Positions 17,146 through 26,382 of a stretch of 64,000 nt of DNA are shown here, in pieces (the first letter of the stretch is position 1; every line of letters begins with the position of its first letter). This DNA comes from Marivirga salinae (lineage in GTDB: Bacteria; Bacteroidota; Bacteroidia; Cytophagales; Cyclobacteriaceae): NCBI RefSeq assembly GCF_030503855.1, contig NZ_CP129971.1, positions 255,501 to 319,500 of the forward strand, given 5' to 3'. The notes beneath the pieces are model-generated. The model did not search any database and was not told the DNA's origin. It was given only the letters and a program-made list of their open reading frames with translations. A program made the position numbers and the translations under genes.

Positions 17146-18591
17146 TTAGAGCCCATCGCTTTCTAATAATTCAACTACTTGACTTATCAGTTTCACTCTA
17201 TGCTCTAAGTTTCTATAATTTATTTTGTTAGCTGTATCAGTAGTTTTATGGTAATCTTTATGTATTCCAGAGTGAAAAAAGATAGCAGGGATTCCTTTTT
17301 TGTAAAAGTTGTAGTTATCAGATCTTGTAAATAATCCTAATGGGTCACTTGAATCATTTAAGGAATAATCAAATTCACACTTATCATATGCATTATCTGC
17401 TTTAATCATAAGTTCATTTAAGGCTTTGGACTGATCAGATCCAATACAATAAAGGTATTTATTACCAAAATGTTTGTCGTCCTTTCTAGAAATCATATCA
17501 ATATTAATGTTGCATATTATCTTTTCAGGATTGAAAGAATGCTTATTTACGTGATATTCTGAGCCTAATAGTCCAGCTTCTTCGGCAGAAGTTGCCAAAA
17601 ACATGATATTATAATTCAAATTTCTTGCTTTAGAGAATCTCTCAGCTAGCTCTAATAAGGCGGCAGTTCCAGAGGCATTGTCGTCAGCACCTGCAAAGAA
17701 CCGATCACCTATTTTTCCCAAATGATCGTAATGCGCACTGATTACAATGGTCTTGTCAGTTTTCCCTGTAAGCAGCCCGACAACATTAGCTGTTTTAATA
17801 GTGTTTTCTATTTTTTCAAATTTCGCTTTTACTTTTATCTTTGGAGCATCTTCTATTTTATTTTGTTCAATTAATCTATTTAATTGATTGATAGATAAAC
17901 CACTAATATTTTTTACTTGAGAATTAGGGATAAGTATGCCATTGACATACTGAATGGTATCCCATTCGGCAATTTTACTCTTTGTCCTATTCTCTCTGGG
18001 CAGAGAATGTCTTTTTGCTAAGTAATGACTTTTTAGTGTGAGTCTTATCGACTCAAATTGTTTGTCATTTTCAGGATTTGCTAAAATCACACCAAAAGCA
18101 TTCCTTTTTGCTAACTTTTTTTTGTATTTAATACCTGCTCTAAGGTTATCAATGAAAATTAAAACAAAGCGGTCAGCCACCTCAATTTTATTTAATTCCT
18201 CATCCGTCCCCATTCCACCGAAAACTACTTCCTTTTCAATTTCCTCATTTTGAACATCATTTCCCTGAAATACCATATTTTCAAAATTTGTGAGTTTGGC
18301 ATTTGGGGTTTCAATATAGACTTCCCCCCAGTATTTCTGCTTCACTTCAAATTCTTCCAGATAGCTACTTTCACTAAAAGTATTTAACCCCAACTCTTTA
18401 AAGGTGTCAGAAATAAATCTCTCGGCTTTCTTTTGTCCCTCCGTGCCGATTCCTCTTCCTTCAAGGGAATCCGCTGCCAAGATTTTCACTATTCTCTTAA
18501 GGTCTTTTTTGTCAATTTCAGAATTCTGTTGTTGCCCGAATCCTGTTAAAACGAAACTTATTAAAATTGCTGTTAATACTAATCTTTGCAT
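17146..18591 (-). CDS. Secreted M28-family zinc aminopeptidase
   Basis: The 481-residue protein has a signal peptide (residues 1-19, ending TGFGQ), a protease-associated-like insertion (about 90-250) and a C-terminal M28 domain. The co-catalytic zinc site is visible in order: SAHYDHLG, ADDNASGTAALLEL, TSAEEAGLLGS, NINIDMISR and a late FFHSGIHKDYH, which supplies the last histidine. These are the metal ligands and the catalytic Glu of the family, so it should be active. M28 enzymes remove N-terminal residues from peptides; here export suggests scavenging of external or periplasmic peptides. A terminator follows the gene. Confidence 0.9.
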   Translation of the reverse strand: MQRLVLTAILISFVLTGFGQQQNSEIDKKDLKRIVKILAADSLEGRGIGTEGQKKAERFISDTFKELGLNTFSESSYLEEFEVKQKYWGEVYIETPNAKLTNFENMVFQGNDVQNEEIEKEVVFGGMGTDEELNKIEVADRFVLIFIDNLRAGIKYKKKLAKRNAFGVILANPENDKQFESIRLTLKSHYLAKRHSLPRENRTKSKIAEWDTIQYVNGILIPNSQVKNISGLSINQLNRLIEQNKIEDAPKIKVKAKFEKIENTIKTANVVGLLTGKTDKTIVISAHYDHLGKIGDRFFAGADDNASGTAALLELAERFSKARNLNYNIMFLATSAEEAGLLGSEYHVNKHSFNPEKIICNINIDMISRKDDKHFGNKYLYCIGSDQSKALNELMIKADNAYDKCEFDYSLNDSSDPLGLFTRSDNYNFYKKGIPAIFFHSGIHKDYHKTTDTANKINYRNLEHRVKLISQVVELLESDGL

Positions 18592-18719
18592 GAAGTTGTA
18601 GTTTATTAATATTGACTGGCTCTGATAAATGGGTTTAGAAAGCGTTAAGAATGCAAACTAATAAAAAGCACATTATAATTAAAATCAACTTTATTCGTAC
18701 CTATAATTAAGCATCATTC

Positions 18720-19760
18720 TTACTTTTCCTCGCTCAATAAAGCCTCAATAATAGGATATCTAATCTCAACATATTTATCACTGTTCGACAAATAAATAAC
18801 AACCAAATCCTCATTTATCCCTCTCATAATTTGAGATTTATAACCATTTGCTCCACCATTATGACCAGCAAATAGCCGCTTTTTGCCACTTATTTCAGGG
18901 TCGTTTATAAACCAAGCAAAGCCATATCTTATTTCATCATTAAAGGGTGTAAAGATTTCTTTAAAACTCGCCTTTGAGATTAATTGAGTTCCCCTTAAGG
19001 CTTGGTCCCATTTAAATAAATCTCCAACGGTAGAATACATTCCTGCAGCAGAAAATGATTGAGACATGTCCCAGTGAGGAGCATTTAAGAAACTATTCTC
19101 TTTTTGAATATAGCCTGTCGCTAAGTTTTGTTGAATAGTATCTTGTGAATAGTAACCGGTATTTTTCATATCTAGAGGCTCAAGTATATTTTCTTGCAAC
19201 AATTGGGCAAAATCTTTACTTGTTACCTTCTCTACAATTACGCCAATTAAATAATATCCTACAATTCCGGAATACTCGAATTGAGCACCAGATTCAAATT
19301 CTAAATTTTTTTCACCATATTTCTTAACAAAATCTTCCTTTGTCATTGGTTTATACCTGTCCGTCAAGTCTGCATTCGGAATACCATGAGTGTGAGTAAG
19401 CAAGTGCCTTATTGTGATTTTGTCTCCAGTTTCTTTTTTAAAGTTTGGAAGATATTTTGTAATGGGCTCATCTAGACTTAGCTGACCATTTTCAACCAAC
19501 TGCATAACTAAAACTGCAGTAAATTGCTTTGTAAGTGATCCTATTAAAAATTTCGTGTCCAGATTATTTTCAATCCCGAATGATCGATTAGCTATTCCAT
19601 AAGCATTCTGAAAGATAACTTGTCCATCTTGCCCCACTAAGACTACCCCGTTTAAATGTTCTTTAGCATCTATCTCATCCAATATTCCTGAAATCTTATC
19701 GGTCTGACCGTAAGTTGAAATGCTTACAAGGAAAAATAATATAGATATTAGAATTCTCAT
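18720..19760 (-). CDS. Secreted serine hydrolase, class C beta-lactamase/DD-peptidase-like
   Basis: A 346-residue protein with signal peptide (residues 1-19, ending STYGQ). The catalytic SxxK motif is S75-L-T-K78, a tyrosine motif FEYSG occupies the YxN position with Gly replacing Asn, and HNGGANG stands for the third motif (usually KTG or HxG). These variants are common in the broad beta-lactamase family Pfam PF00144, which includes peptidases and esterases as well as AmpC. Antibiotic resistance is therefore not implied. It lies 128 bp from the M28 peptidase gene in the same direction and may be separately expressed. Confidence 0.85.
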   Translation of the reverse strand: MRILISILFFLVSISTYGQTDKISGILDEIDAKEHLNGVVLVGQDGQVIFQNAYGIANRSFGIENNLDTKFLIGSLTKQFTAVLVMQLVENGQLSLDEPITKYLPNFKKETGDKITIRHLLTHTHGIPNADLTDRYKPMTKEDFVKKYGEKNLEFESGAQFEYSGIVGYYLIGVIVEKVTSKDFAQLLQENILEPLDMKNTGYYSQDTIQQNLATGYIQKENSFLNAPHWDMSQSFSAAGMYSTVGDLFKWDQALRGTQLISKASFKEIFTPFNDEIRYGFAWFINDPEISGKKRLFAGHNGGANGYKSQIMRGINEDLVVIYLSNSDKYVEIRYPIIEALLSEEK

Positions 19761-19945
19761 GGTTTTTGGTGGTTATGGTGTAGCGTTAAAGCTATAAAAA
19801 TTGGGATTAATAGAGCACTAATCTTTCTTTCTGCTCAACCCCACTATGTCGTTTAAATTCAATAATTGTGGTGTAATTTACAATTTCCACCTCAAAAAAC
19901 TAAGATCATATTGATATATGCTTCTTTATTATTATTTGAAATTTT

Positions 19946-20618
19946 TTAATTTAGTTCTAATTGTTGGCTAGAGTTCATCCATATTATCATAACTAGAAAT
20001 AGAATTGCAGCTATTCTGTGATATATACGATTTTTCAAAAGCACCAATTCGAATGTAAGAGTTAACATTAGAATTCGAGCAATCCACCTATGATTTAGCA
20101 AATCCGATTTTATAGGCAGAGATATTTTCATTCGGAATGCTTTCTTCCTCAGCCAGCCTTTTAAATATTTTCAGAAATTCAATTAAATAATTTAATTTAT
20201 CTGCTTCGAAATTGATAGGAAAGCAATCATCACCTCCCAGTTTTAAGATCTTCTTTTTAGTTTCAAATTCGATTTTATCTGAAACAATGATAATGGGAAT
20301 AATATTATTCGAGGCACGAACTGTATGACCAATCTTACTTAAGTTTATAAAGAAGATAGGGTCAATATAATCTGTATGAAATATGATTACATCAGGCGTA
20401 TTGCTTGAAGTAGCTTGTTCAATGGCAACAATCAACTGGTCGATAGTGAATTTTTCAACTCGAGCAAACATATTCAAATTCGGCTCATTAGCAGCCTCAT
20501 TACTTATGTAAAATATCCTCTTATTAAACACCTTATCTTTAGTTAAAGAAAAATCTTTAATCTCATTGGTCGAATGGTTATGTATAGCTTCCATAGTGTT
20601 ACTGTTCAATTTCTTCAA
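19946..20618 (-). pseudogene. Broken receiver-domain sugar transferase
   Basis: An intact frame at 20088-20618 encodes a 176-residue pseudo-receiver domain ending NENISAYKIGFAKS. In Bacteroidota a receiver domain followed by a YKIPFxKRxFDI-type junction and a first transmembrane helix is the N-terminus of undecaprenyl-phosphate sugar transferases. Here a TAG interrupts just at that junction. Beyond it, VDCS in frame and then, after a shift, ILMLTLTFELVLL resemble the start of the transferase and its membrane helix, ending with a stop at 19946. The catalytic domain is missing. The receiver lacks the usual phosphoacceptor pattern. The ATG overlaps the stop of the upstream response regulator (ATGA). 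Confidence 0.6.
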
Positions 20619-20989
20619 ATATTCCGCTCAATAAACTGTGTAATGTGTAACTGCTCTGGATCAAAAGGCTTTTGCAAATACCCCTTCGCGCCTAATGAAA
20701 GGGATCTGTTCTTGAAAGCTTCCTCTGACCTATTGCTTATAAAAACAAATGGTATATCGGAAAACATACCACTCTTTGAAATACTTTTAAAGAAATCAAA
20801 GCCATTCATATTTGGCGTATTAAAATCTGAAACAATCATGGAAGGGATATTCCCTTTAGAAAGCCATTTCATTCCAGCCAAACCATCATTTTTAAAAATC
20901 AATTCATAGTCAGTTTTCAACAAAACATCCAATAAAAATCTCATTGGCTCATCATCCTCAACTATCAAAATCGTGTGCTTCCTATTCAT
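20615..20989 (-). CDS. Single-domain response regulator (CheY-like)
   Basis: The 124-residue receiver domain has the acidic pair ED in LIVEDDEP, the phosphoacceptor Asp in MIVSDFNTPNMNGFDF, a Ser in place of Thr at VFISN, and the conserved Lys in YLQKPFDP. It has no output domain. It overlaps the start of the broken receiver/sugar-transferase gene by four bases. In relatives, such regulators are encoded next to exopolysaccharide sugar transferases, so its original output was probably polysaccharide synthesis (inference). No cognate histidine kinase is nearby. Confidence 0.88.
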   Translation of the reverse strand: MNRKHTILIVEDDEPMRFLLDVLLKTDYELIFKNDGLAGMKWLSKGNIPSMIVSDFNTPNMNGFDFFKSISKSGMFSDIPFVFISNRSEEAFKNRSLSLGAKGYLQKPFDPEQLHITQFIERNI

Positions 20990-21357
20990 GTAACTTATTT
21001 TACGATATTATTCACATTATCAATGAATATCTTTATACTTTTCTAATAAAATACTGATTTTTACTAATATTAAATCATATGTATCATCATTTTTTTACAT
21101 AATTATTAGATTATATATTACATCTAATATCATATGTATAAATTCACAGTACAAATTTATTTTATTAATTATCAGTATTTTACGCAAACGAATTAAAAAA
21201 GTTAAAACTCATTTTATTTATAAATATTACATACTACTACAAGGATATCTGACACCATTTGGTAATTGATGATTTATAAGAATTTATCGTGTAATATTTA
21301 TTACATTATTTAATATTATTATTACATTACTTTGATAAAAATTGAATAGATGTAGTA
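20990..21357. other. Very AT-rich intergenic region with an imperfect inverted repeat
   Basis: About 370 bp of unusually AT-rich sequence upstream of the response regulator. It contains two copies of TCATATGTAT (near 21075 and 21130) and an imperfect inverted repeat pairing 21096-21109 with 21124-21138. No coding frame is supported. It may hold the promoter and operator of the response regulator gene. Confidence 0.4.
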
Positions 21358-21486
21358 ATGACTAAACGACTAAAACAAGAAAGAAAACTATTTAGGAATA
21401 TATTTCACTCTTACTATTCCGGAATGAATAGCAGTGAATTTTGGAAGACAACAAGAGGCTCTATTGAATTAAATTTAAATTATTAA
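21358..21486 (+). CDS. Possible 42-residue small protein
   Basis: ATG at 21358 opens 42 codons ending TAA at 21484-21486. The product is basic at its N-terminus (MTKRLKQERKLFRNIF) with no membrane segment, and no family was recognised. It ends one base before the convergent cyclo-ligase stop. A chance frame is possible in such AT-rich sequence. Confidence 0.25.
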   Translation: MTKRLKQERKLFRNIFHSYYSGMNSSEFWKTTRGSIELNLNY

Positions 21487-21487
21487 G

Positions 21488-22063
21488 CTAGCTGATATCA
21501 TGCAACTCAAAAGGCGTTATCATACTATGCATAGGGATATCATATTGATTAGCATAAACATTACTTTCTAACAAGGGGCCTAATGTTACACCGACAAACT
21601 TGGTATTGCTTTTACATTTTTGTAAGAATCTATCGTAATAGCCTTTTCCATAGCCAATCCTGTGTCCGCTTTTGCTTCCCACCACCATTGGGACTAAAAC
21701 ACAGTCAATTTTATCAACTAAATAAGGAGTACCATCTTGTGGTTCTGGTATCCCCCATTTATTTTCTAGAAAAGTAGTATTCTCTGTGATTTTTACGTGA
21801 CTTAAAACAGGATTTTTCAAATCGGAAATTGCTGTAATGATATCAATTTTAGGTTTTTTGCTCCATAAAAATTGGATGAAAGGAAAGATATCAGGCTCCT
21901 TGTTTTTCTTGATAGGGATAAATGTATGGATGCTTTTAAACTGGTGTATTTCTTGAAATTCAATTAAACGATGGTAAAGCAGCTGATTTCTTCTTTCATA
22001 TTCAGCTTGACTTAAAAACTTCCTTTTCTCTAAATAAACTTTTCTTAAAGTATTTTTATCCAT
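21488..22063 (-). CDS. 5-formyltetrahydrofolate cyclo-ligase
   Basis: The 191-residue protein starts with the basic helix seen in the family (KNTLRKVYLEKRKFLS) and has the nucleotide/substrate motif GSKSGHRIGYGKGYYDRFL near residue 130, the family hallmark. It converts 5-formyl-THF to 5,10-methenyl-THF using ATP, recycling an inhibitory folate. It overlaps the end of bshC by eight bases and so is the last gene of a rimO-bshC-cyclo-ligase operon. Confidence 0.92.
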   Translation of the reverse strand: MDKNTLRKVYLEKRKFLSQAEYERRNQLLYHRLIEFQEIHQFKSIHTFIPIKKNKEPDIFPFIQFLWSKKPKIDIITAISDLKNPVLSHVKITENTTFLENKWGIPEPQDGTPYLVDKIDCVLVPMVVGSKSGHRIGYGKGYYDRFLQKCKSNTKFVGVTLGPLLESNVYANQYDIPMHSMITPFELHDIS

Positions 22064-23621
22064 CCCATCGCATTATATGGAATTGTAAATTAAAAGGATT
22101 AAAAGACTTTGTCAATTTTCTGATAAACTTAGGATCAGCCATATAAAAGCTTAGAAAATTCTCTTTCCGCTCTTGAAGCCCATTGCCTGGAAATAAAAAA
22201 TCTTTTATCTCATCGATTTGCCGCATTTTATCAGAATGCTTTCGCTTTTCTGCAGCTAACATTTTCTTTTCAATTTTATTTAGCGAATTGCTAATCTTTT
22301 CAGTTTCAGCTTCTGTCATTTGAGATAAACTCAAATCTACTTCACCCGCAAAATGCTTAATATTTTCTAATATTGCCTTTAATTCTTTACGCTCTTCATT
22401 TAAATTCAACTTCTGAGCGGTAATCTTTTTTGTAATTTGCTTTTTCAACAACTCCCTTTCGGTAAACAAATCAAGTTTATTTAACTTCAGTTTTTTTATT
22501 TTATGCCGAATCCTGTTAGGGATAATCATTCCAAAGTTTCGTGGCAATAAAATAGGGAAAGGGATTTGAAATGATTCAAAAACAGACTTCAACTGCATCC
22601 AATAGGCTACTTCTGCAGGTCCGCCCGTGTAGGCTAAATTAGGTAAAATTGCTTCTTGATATACTGGCCTTAAAACAACATTAGGACTAAATCTTTCAGG
22701 ATGATTTTCAATTTCTGATTTTATTTCTTCTTCAGTAAAAGTCAACTCGGTATTTAATACCTTGAACTCCCCATTCTCCTTTACAATTCTTTCTCTTAAT
22801 CCATCCTTCAAATAAAAAAAGTTGATTTCTCGGGGATAGGTCTGGGTTTTATAGCCTAATTCATCTAAAGATGCCGAGCAATTTTCAACCAACTTATTAA
22901 CAGAATTATGTAAAATATCATCCTGAATAATATTTTTAAATTCTGTTTTTAAGCTAGCATTATCTGCATCAAGCACCACTAAGCCATATTTACCATAAAG
23001 TGTGTTTACATATTCACGAACTGCATCAGCTAGATTAGCAGATTGAGCGTAAGACTTATGAAAAACACTATTTTCACCACTAATTTTATTTGCTAAGTCA
23101 TCTAAACCATCCGTTTTCATTCTACCTACGGCACCACTCTGTTCAGTATTCCATTTAAATTTTTTACCCTCCAGCTGAACAGATTTTATCTCCTCCAAAT
23201 CATGATCTTCAGAAGCCATCCAGTAAACGGGAACGAAATTATAGTCAGGGTATTTGGCTTTTAATTGCTTACAAGCATTTATGACGGTAATTATCTTGAA
23301 ATGAAAATATAATGGTCCGGTAAAAATATTAAGTTGATGACCAGTTGTAAGGGTAAAAGTCTTTTCATCACCCAGACTTTCAATATTTTGTTTAACAGCC
23401 TCCTCAACTTTAGAAACTTCTGCGTATTGAGCCTCTAACACTTGAACAAGCTGCTTTCTATTAATGCTATGTTGGGATTTCTCCTGAATTTGACCTTCAA
23501 AACTTTCAAGGCTTGGGTAGCGGTGATAGAATTTTTTAAGCTCCTCTTTTTGTTGTACAAAATCAGTAAATATTGGCGCAAAAAGACCAGTTTCTGAAAA
23601 ATCAATACACGCTACCTTCAT
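22056..23621 (-). CDS. bshC: Bacillithiol synthesis cysteine-adding enzyme BshC
   Basis: The 521-residue length and the FTLTTGHQLNIFTGPLYF, YWMASEDHDLEEI and YTGGPAEVAYW motifs identify BshC, which adds cysteine to GlcN-malate in the last step of bacillithiol synthesis. A long coiled coil occupies about residues 385-470. It implies that this organism uses bacillithiol as its low-molecular-weight thiol, as many Bacteroidota do; bshA and bshB are not in this window. It starts nine bases after the rimO stop and overlaps the next gene, so it is within an operon. Confidence 0.94.
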   Translation of the reverse strand: MKVACIDFSETGLFAPIFTDFVQQKEELKKFYHRYPSLESFEGQIQEKSQHSINRKQLVQVLEAQYAEVSKVEEAVKQNIESLGDEKTFTLTTGHQLNIFTGPLYFHFKIITVINACKQLKAKYPDYNFVPVYWMASEDHDLEEIKSVQLEGKKFKWNTEQSGAVGRMKTDGLDDLANKISGENSVFHKSYAQSANLADAVREYVNTLYGKYGLVVLDADNASLKTEFKNIIQDDILHNSVNKLVENCSASLDELGYKTQTYPREINFFYLKDGLRERIVKENGEFKVLNTELTFTEEEIKSEIENHPERFSPNVVLRPVYQEAILPNLAYTGGPAEVAYWMQLKSVFESFQIPFPILLPRNFGMIIPNRIRHKIKKLKLNKLDLFTERELLKKQITKKITAQKLNLNEERKELKAILENIKHFAGEVDLSLSQMTEAETEKISNSLNKIEKKMLAAEKRKHSDKMRQIDEIKDFLFPGNGLQERKENFLSFYMADPKFIRKLTKSFNPFNLQFHIMRWDG

Positions 23622-23630
23622 ATTTTAATG

Positions 23631-24941
23631 TTATTTCAAATTACCGTATAAATCAAACTCAGTTGCATCAGTGATTTCTACTTCAACGAAATCTCCAATT
23701 CTAGCATAGCTTTCTGTGGCATCAATTAACACTTCATTGTCTACTTCAGGTGAGTCATGTTCTGTTCTACCCACAAAAAATCCACCTTCTTTTCTATCTA
23801 CCAAAACTTTGAAAGTTTTACCGATTTTCTCTTGATTTAATTCTTGAGAAATTTGAGTTTGTAATTCCATTACGGCATCGGTTCTTTCTTGTTTGATTTC
23901 ATCCGGAACATCATCCTCAAAACTAAAAGCATGTGTATTTTCTTCATGAGAATAAGGGAAAACACCTAAACGGTCAAATCTTGTATTCCTTACAAAATCC
24001 ATCAACTCCTGAAAATCTTCTTCAGTTTCTCCTGGGTGACCAGCAATTAAAGTAGTTCTCAAGGCAATTCCAGGCACTTTCTCTCTGATTCGCTCGATTA
24101 AAGCCTCTTGTTTTTCACGAGTAGTTCCTCTGCGCATCATTTTCAGCATTTTAGTGGAGCCATGCTGAAGAGGCATATCTAAATAATTACAGATATTGTC
24201 TCGTTCTGCCATCACATCTAAAATATCTTCAGGGAAACCAGTTGGAAAAGCATAATGTAATCGAATCCATTCTATTCCTTCCACATCGGAAAGCTGCTTT
24301 AATAATTCAGCTAAGTTTCTTTTTTTATAAATATCCAATCCGTAATAAGTTGAATCTTGAGCAATAAGCAAGATCTCCTTAGTACCATTTCTGGCCATAT
24401 TTTTAGCTTCTTTCACCAATTCTTCTATTGGGCGAGACACGTGCTTTCCACGCATAATCGGAATAGCACAAAAAGAACAAGGGCGATCGCAACCCTCTGC
24501 TATTTTCATATAAGCAAAATGATTGGCGGTAGTAGTTATTCTTTCCCCTACTAACTCATGCTTATAATCAGCATTGAATTTCTTCAAAAGCATTGGCAAT
24601 TCCATAGTACCGAAAAAGGCATCTACCTGCGGAATTTCCTTTTCTAAATCATCTTTATATCGCTGCGAAAGACATCCTGTTACGTATAATTTCTCAATTA
24701 TACCCTCCTCTTTTGCATCTGCATAGCGTAAAATAGTATCTATAGATTCTTGCTTAGCATTATCTATAAACCCACAGGTATTGACTACTATGATGTTAGA
24801 ATCATCTTTATCTGATTCATGCGTAACATCAATATCATTGCCTCTCAATTGTGTCATCATCACTTCGGAATCCACTAAATTTTTAGAACATCCTAGTGTG
24901 ACCACATTAACTTTGTCTTTCTTTAATCCTTTCGTCTTCAA
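23631..24941 (-). CDS. rimO: Ribosomal protein S12 methylthiotransferase RimO, TTG start
   Basis: The 436-residue radical-SAM enzyme thiomethylates Asp88 of ribosomal protein S12. The N-terminal UPF0004 domain has Cys18, Cys56 and Cys90 for one 4Fe-4S cluster. The radical-SAM CxxxCxxC is C151, C155 and C158, followed by AIPIMRGKHVSR, and a C-terminal TRAM domain ends the protein. The start is TTG (24939-24941); no ATG lies before the essential VTLGCSKN segment. A GAGGAG ribosome-binding site precedes it. First gene of the operon with bshC. Confidence 0.95.
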   Translation of the reverse strand: MKTKGLKKDKVNVVTLGCSKNLVDSEVMMTQLRGNDIDVTHESDKDDSNIIVVNTCGFIDNAKQESIDTILRYADAKEEGIIEKLYVTGCLSQRYKDDLEKEIPQVDAFFGTMELPMLLKKFNADYKHELVGERITTTANHFAYMKIAEGCDRPCSFCAIPIMRGKHVSRPIEELVKEAKNMARNGTKEILLIAQDSTYYGLDIYKKRNLAELLKQLSDVEGIEWIRLHYAFPTGFPEDILDVMAERDNICNYLDMPLQHGSTKMLKMMRRGTTREKQEALIERIREKVPGIALRTTLIAGHPGETEEDFQELMDFVRNTRFDRLGVFPYSHEENTHAFSFEDDVPDEIKQERTDAVMELQTQISQELNQEKIGKTFKVLVDRKEGGFFVGRTEHDSPEVDNEVLIDATESYARIGDFVEVEITDATEFDLYGNLK

Positions 24942-24947
24942 AATTTT

Positions 24948-24953
24948 CTCCTC
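24948..24953 (-). promoter_or_regulatory. rimO: Shine-Dalgarno site for the TTG start of rimO
   Basis: On the minus strand GAGGAG lies six bases upstream of the TTG codon. Such a clear site is rare in this window and supports the non-ATG start. Confidence 0.6.
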
Positions 24954-25147
24954 TTTAAAATATATCTAAAACAGTATACATCAAATTTTATGATTTAATT
25001 CAAAAAATCTAAAGCACATCATCCACCTTTCAACAACAGCTCCTGTTTCAAGATGCAAAGTTAATCAAATATTATAGGAATTGTTTTCAGATGTGATGAA
25101 TTACAATCAATTCCTGCCTAACTCGTTTAGCTTGTCAGAATATATAA

Positions 25148-25155
25148 TATCTTTG
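25148..25155 (+). promoter_or_regulatory. -7 element upstream of the DUF6452-like gene
   Basis: TATCTTTG matches TAnnTTTG and ends eight bases before the ATG at 25163, so the transcript leader would be only a few bases. Confidence 0.45.
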
Positions 25156-25162
25156 CACCCCA

Positions 25163-25657
25163 ATGGAATCAATTATCAAAAAAAGCTTAGTAATATTATT
25201 AATCGCAGGCATTTTTGCTTGTGATGTTGATAGCAATTGTGGAAGCATAAACGTGGATTATGTGACCTTTGGCACTGTAACACTTAATGCTAATTTAGAA
25301 GAAGCACCGAAAAATGTGAGCTTTGACAGTATTATCAGCCCACAAACTGACAGTATCTTTAGATATAAAGACAGTATTTCTATTTCAAGTTTCAGATTAC
25401 CATTAAGCCCTGTAGAAAATCAAACAGATTTCTTTTTTTATTATTCTATTAATAATGCTAATGACACTGTTAAATATGGTGATACGATTCGCTTCACCTA
25501 TGAAAAATTGAATAGAGTAGATTCTCCTGAATGTGGAGTTGATTTCGAGTTTGTTGGCATGGATACTGCTTATCAAACATTTGATTCTTTAGTTATTGTA
25601 AATGATACATTAAAAAGGACTATAAATGCGCCTAATATTAAGTTGTTTATTTTTTAG
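25163..25657 (+). CDS. DUF6452-like lipoprotein
   Basis: A 164-residue protein with lipoprotein signal (ILLIAGIFAC, Cys20) and a second nearby cysteine (DVDSNCG), followed by a beta-rich domain with repeated S-x-D/D-S-I elements and a conserved-looking ECGVDFEF near the C-terminus. It resembles the Bacteroidota DUF6452 family, an envelope lipoprotein of unknown role; the family name is from memory of layout. It overlaps the following gene by 32 bases in a different frame. Confidence 0.65.
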   Translation: MESIIKKSLVILLIAGIFACDVDSNCGSINVDYVTFGTVTLNANLEEAPKNVSFDSIISPQTDSIFRYKDSISISSFRLPLSPVENQTDFFFYYSINNANDTVKYGDTIRFTYEKLNRVDSPECGVDFEFVGMDTAYQTFDSLVIVNDTLKRTINAPNIKLFIF

Positions 25658-26360
25658 TCTCATCAGCTTTTCCGTATTCGGGCAAAGAACTGGAAGTAAT
25701 GCAGAAGTTGATTCAGCTGAACAAAAAATTGTAGAGCCTGAAAGACCAAAAGTGCCTAAATCTTTCTTTATTCCAACAGGGATTAGGATTGGAACTGATT
25801 TGGTGGCATTAGGTGTAAATGCCTTTGGCAACAATCGCCAGCGATATGAATTTCAGGCTGATGTTGATTTTCATAGAATTTATTTAATTGGGTCTTACGG
25901 TATAAATCAATACCAAATTAGTGGTGAAAACTTTGAATATAGCAATGATGGTAATTATTTCAGGATTGGATTAGAAGCTAACTTTCTAAAATTTGATCCT
26001 GACTACAATACTTTAACTTTTGGATTACGGTACGCAAGAGCAAATTATTCTGAAAGCTTAACGACCAATATGACTAGCCCAATTTACGGACCCTATGAAG
26101 AAAGCTTAAATAATGAGACAGTAAGTGCAAGATGGTTTGAAATGACAACCGGATTGAGAGTAATGGTTTTAAAAAACCTATATATGGGCTATACTTTTAG
26201 AATCCAGTTGAACCGCAAATTATTTGATGCTTCTAGTTTCAGATCTTATGATATACCCGGATTTGGAAGAGCGGAGTTTAAAAACAGATGGACATTCAAT
26301 TATTATCTGACCTATAGAATTCCATGGAAAGAAAAACAAGTGATGGAAAGATCACGGTAA
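25626..26360 (+). CDS. DUF6048-like outer-membrane beta-barrel protein
   Basis: A 244-residue protein with a signal peptide (residues 1-19, ending SVFGQ) and alternating strands typical of small beta-barrels, including GIRIGTDLVALG, FRIGLEANFLKF and FNYYLTYRIPW at the end. It resembles the DUF6048 family, found beside DUF6452 in many Bacteroidota. The 32-base overlap with the preceding lipoprotein gene suggests coupled translation and a shared envelope function, which is unknown. Confidence 0.65.
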   Translation: MRLILSCLFFSLISFSVFGQRTGSNAEVDSAEQKIVEPERPKVPKSFFIPTGIRIGTDLVALGVNAFGNNRQRYEFQADVDFHRIYLIGSYGINQYQISGENFEYSNDGNYFRIGLEANFLKFDPDYNTLTFGLRYARANYSESLTTNMTSPIYGPYEESLNNETVSARWFEMTTGLRVMVLKNLYMGYTFRIQLNRKLFDASSFRSYDIPGFGRAEFKNRWTFNYYLTYRIPWKEKQVMERSR

Positions 26361-26382
26361 TTCATGACCTTTCCAAAAGCCT

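Noticed and set aside
18720-19760. Beta-lactamase resistance gene
   Set aside because: Motifs fit the broad serine hydrolase family, and the YxN and KTG positions differ from true class C enzymes, so resistance is not supported.
19946-20131. 61-residue minus-strand frame as a separate gene
   Set aside because: It overlaps the receiver-domain frame and fits better as the frame-shifted continuation of the broken sugar-transferase gene.
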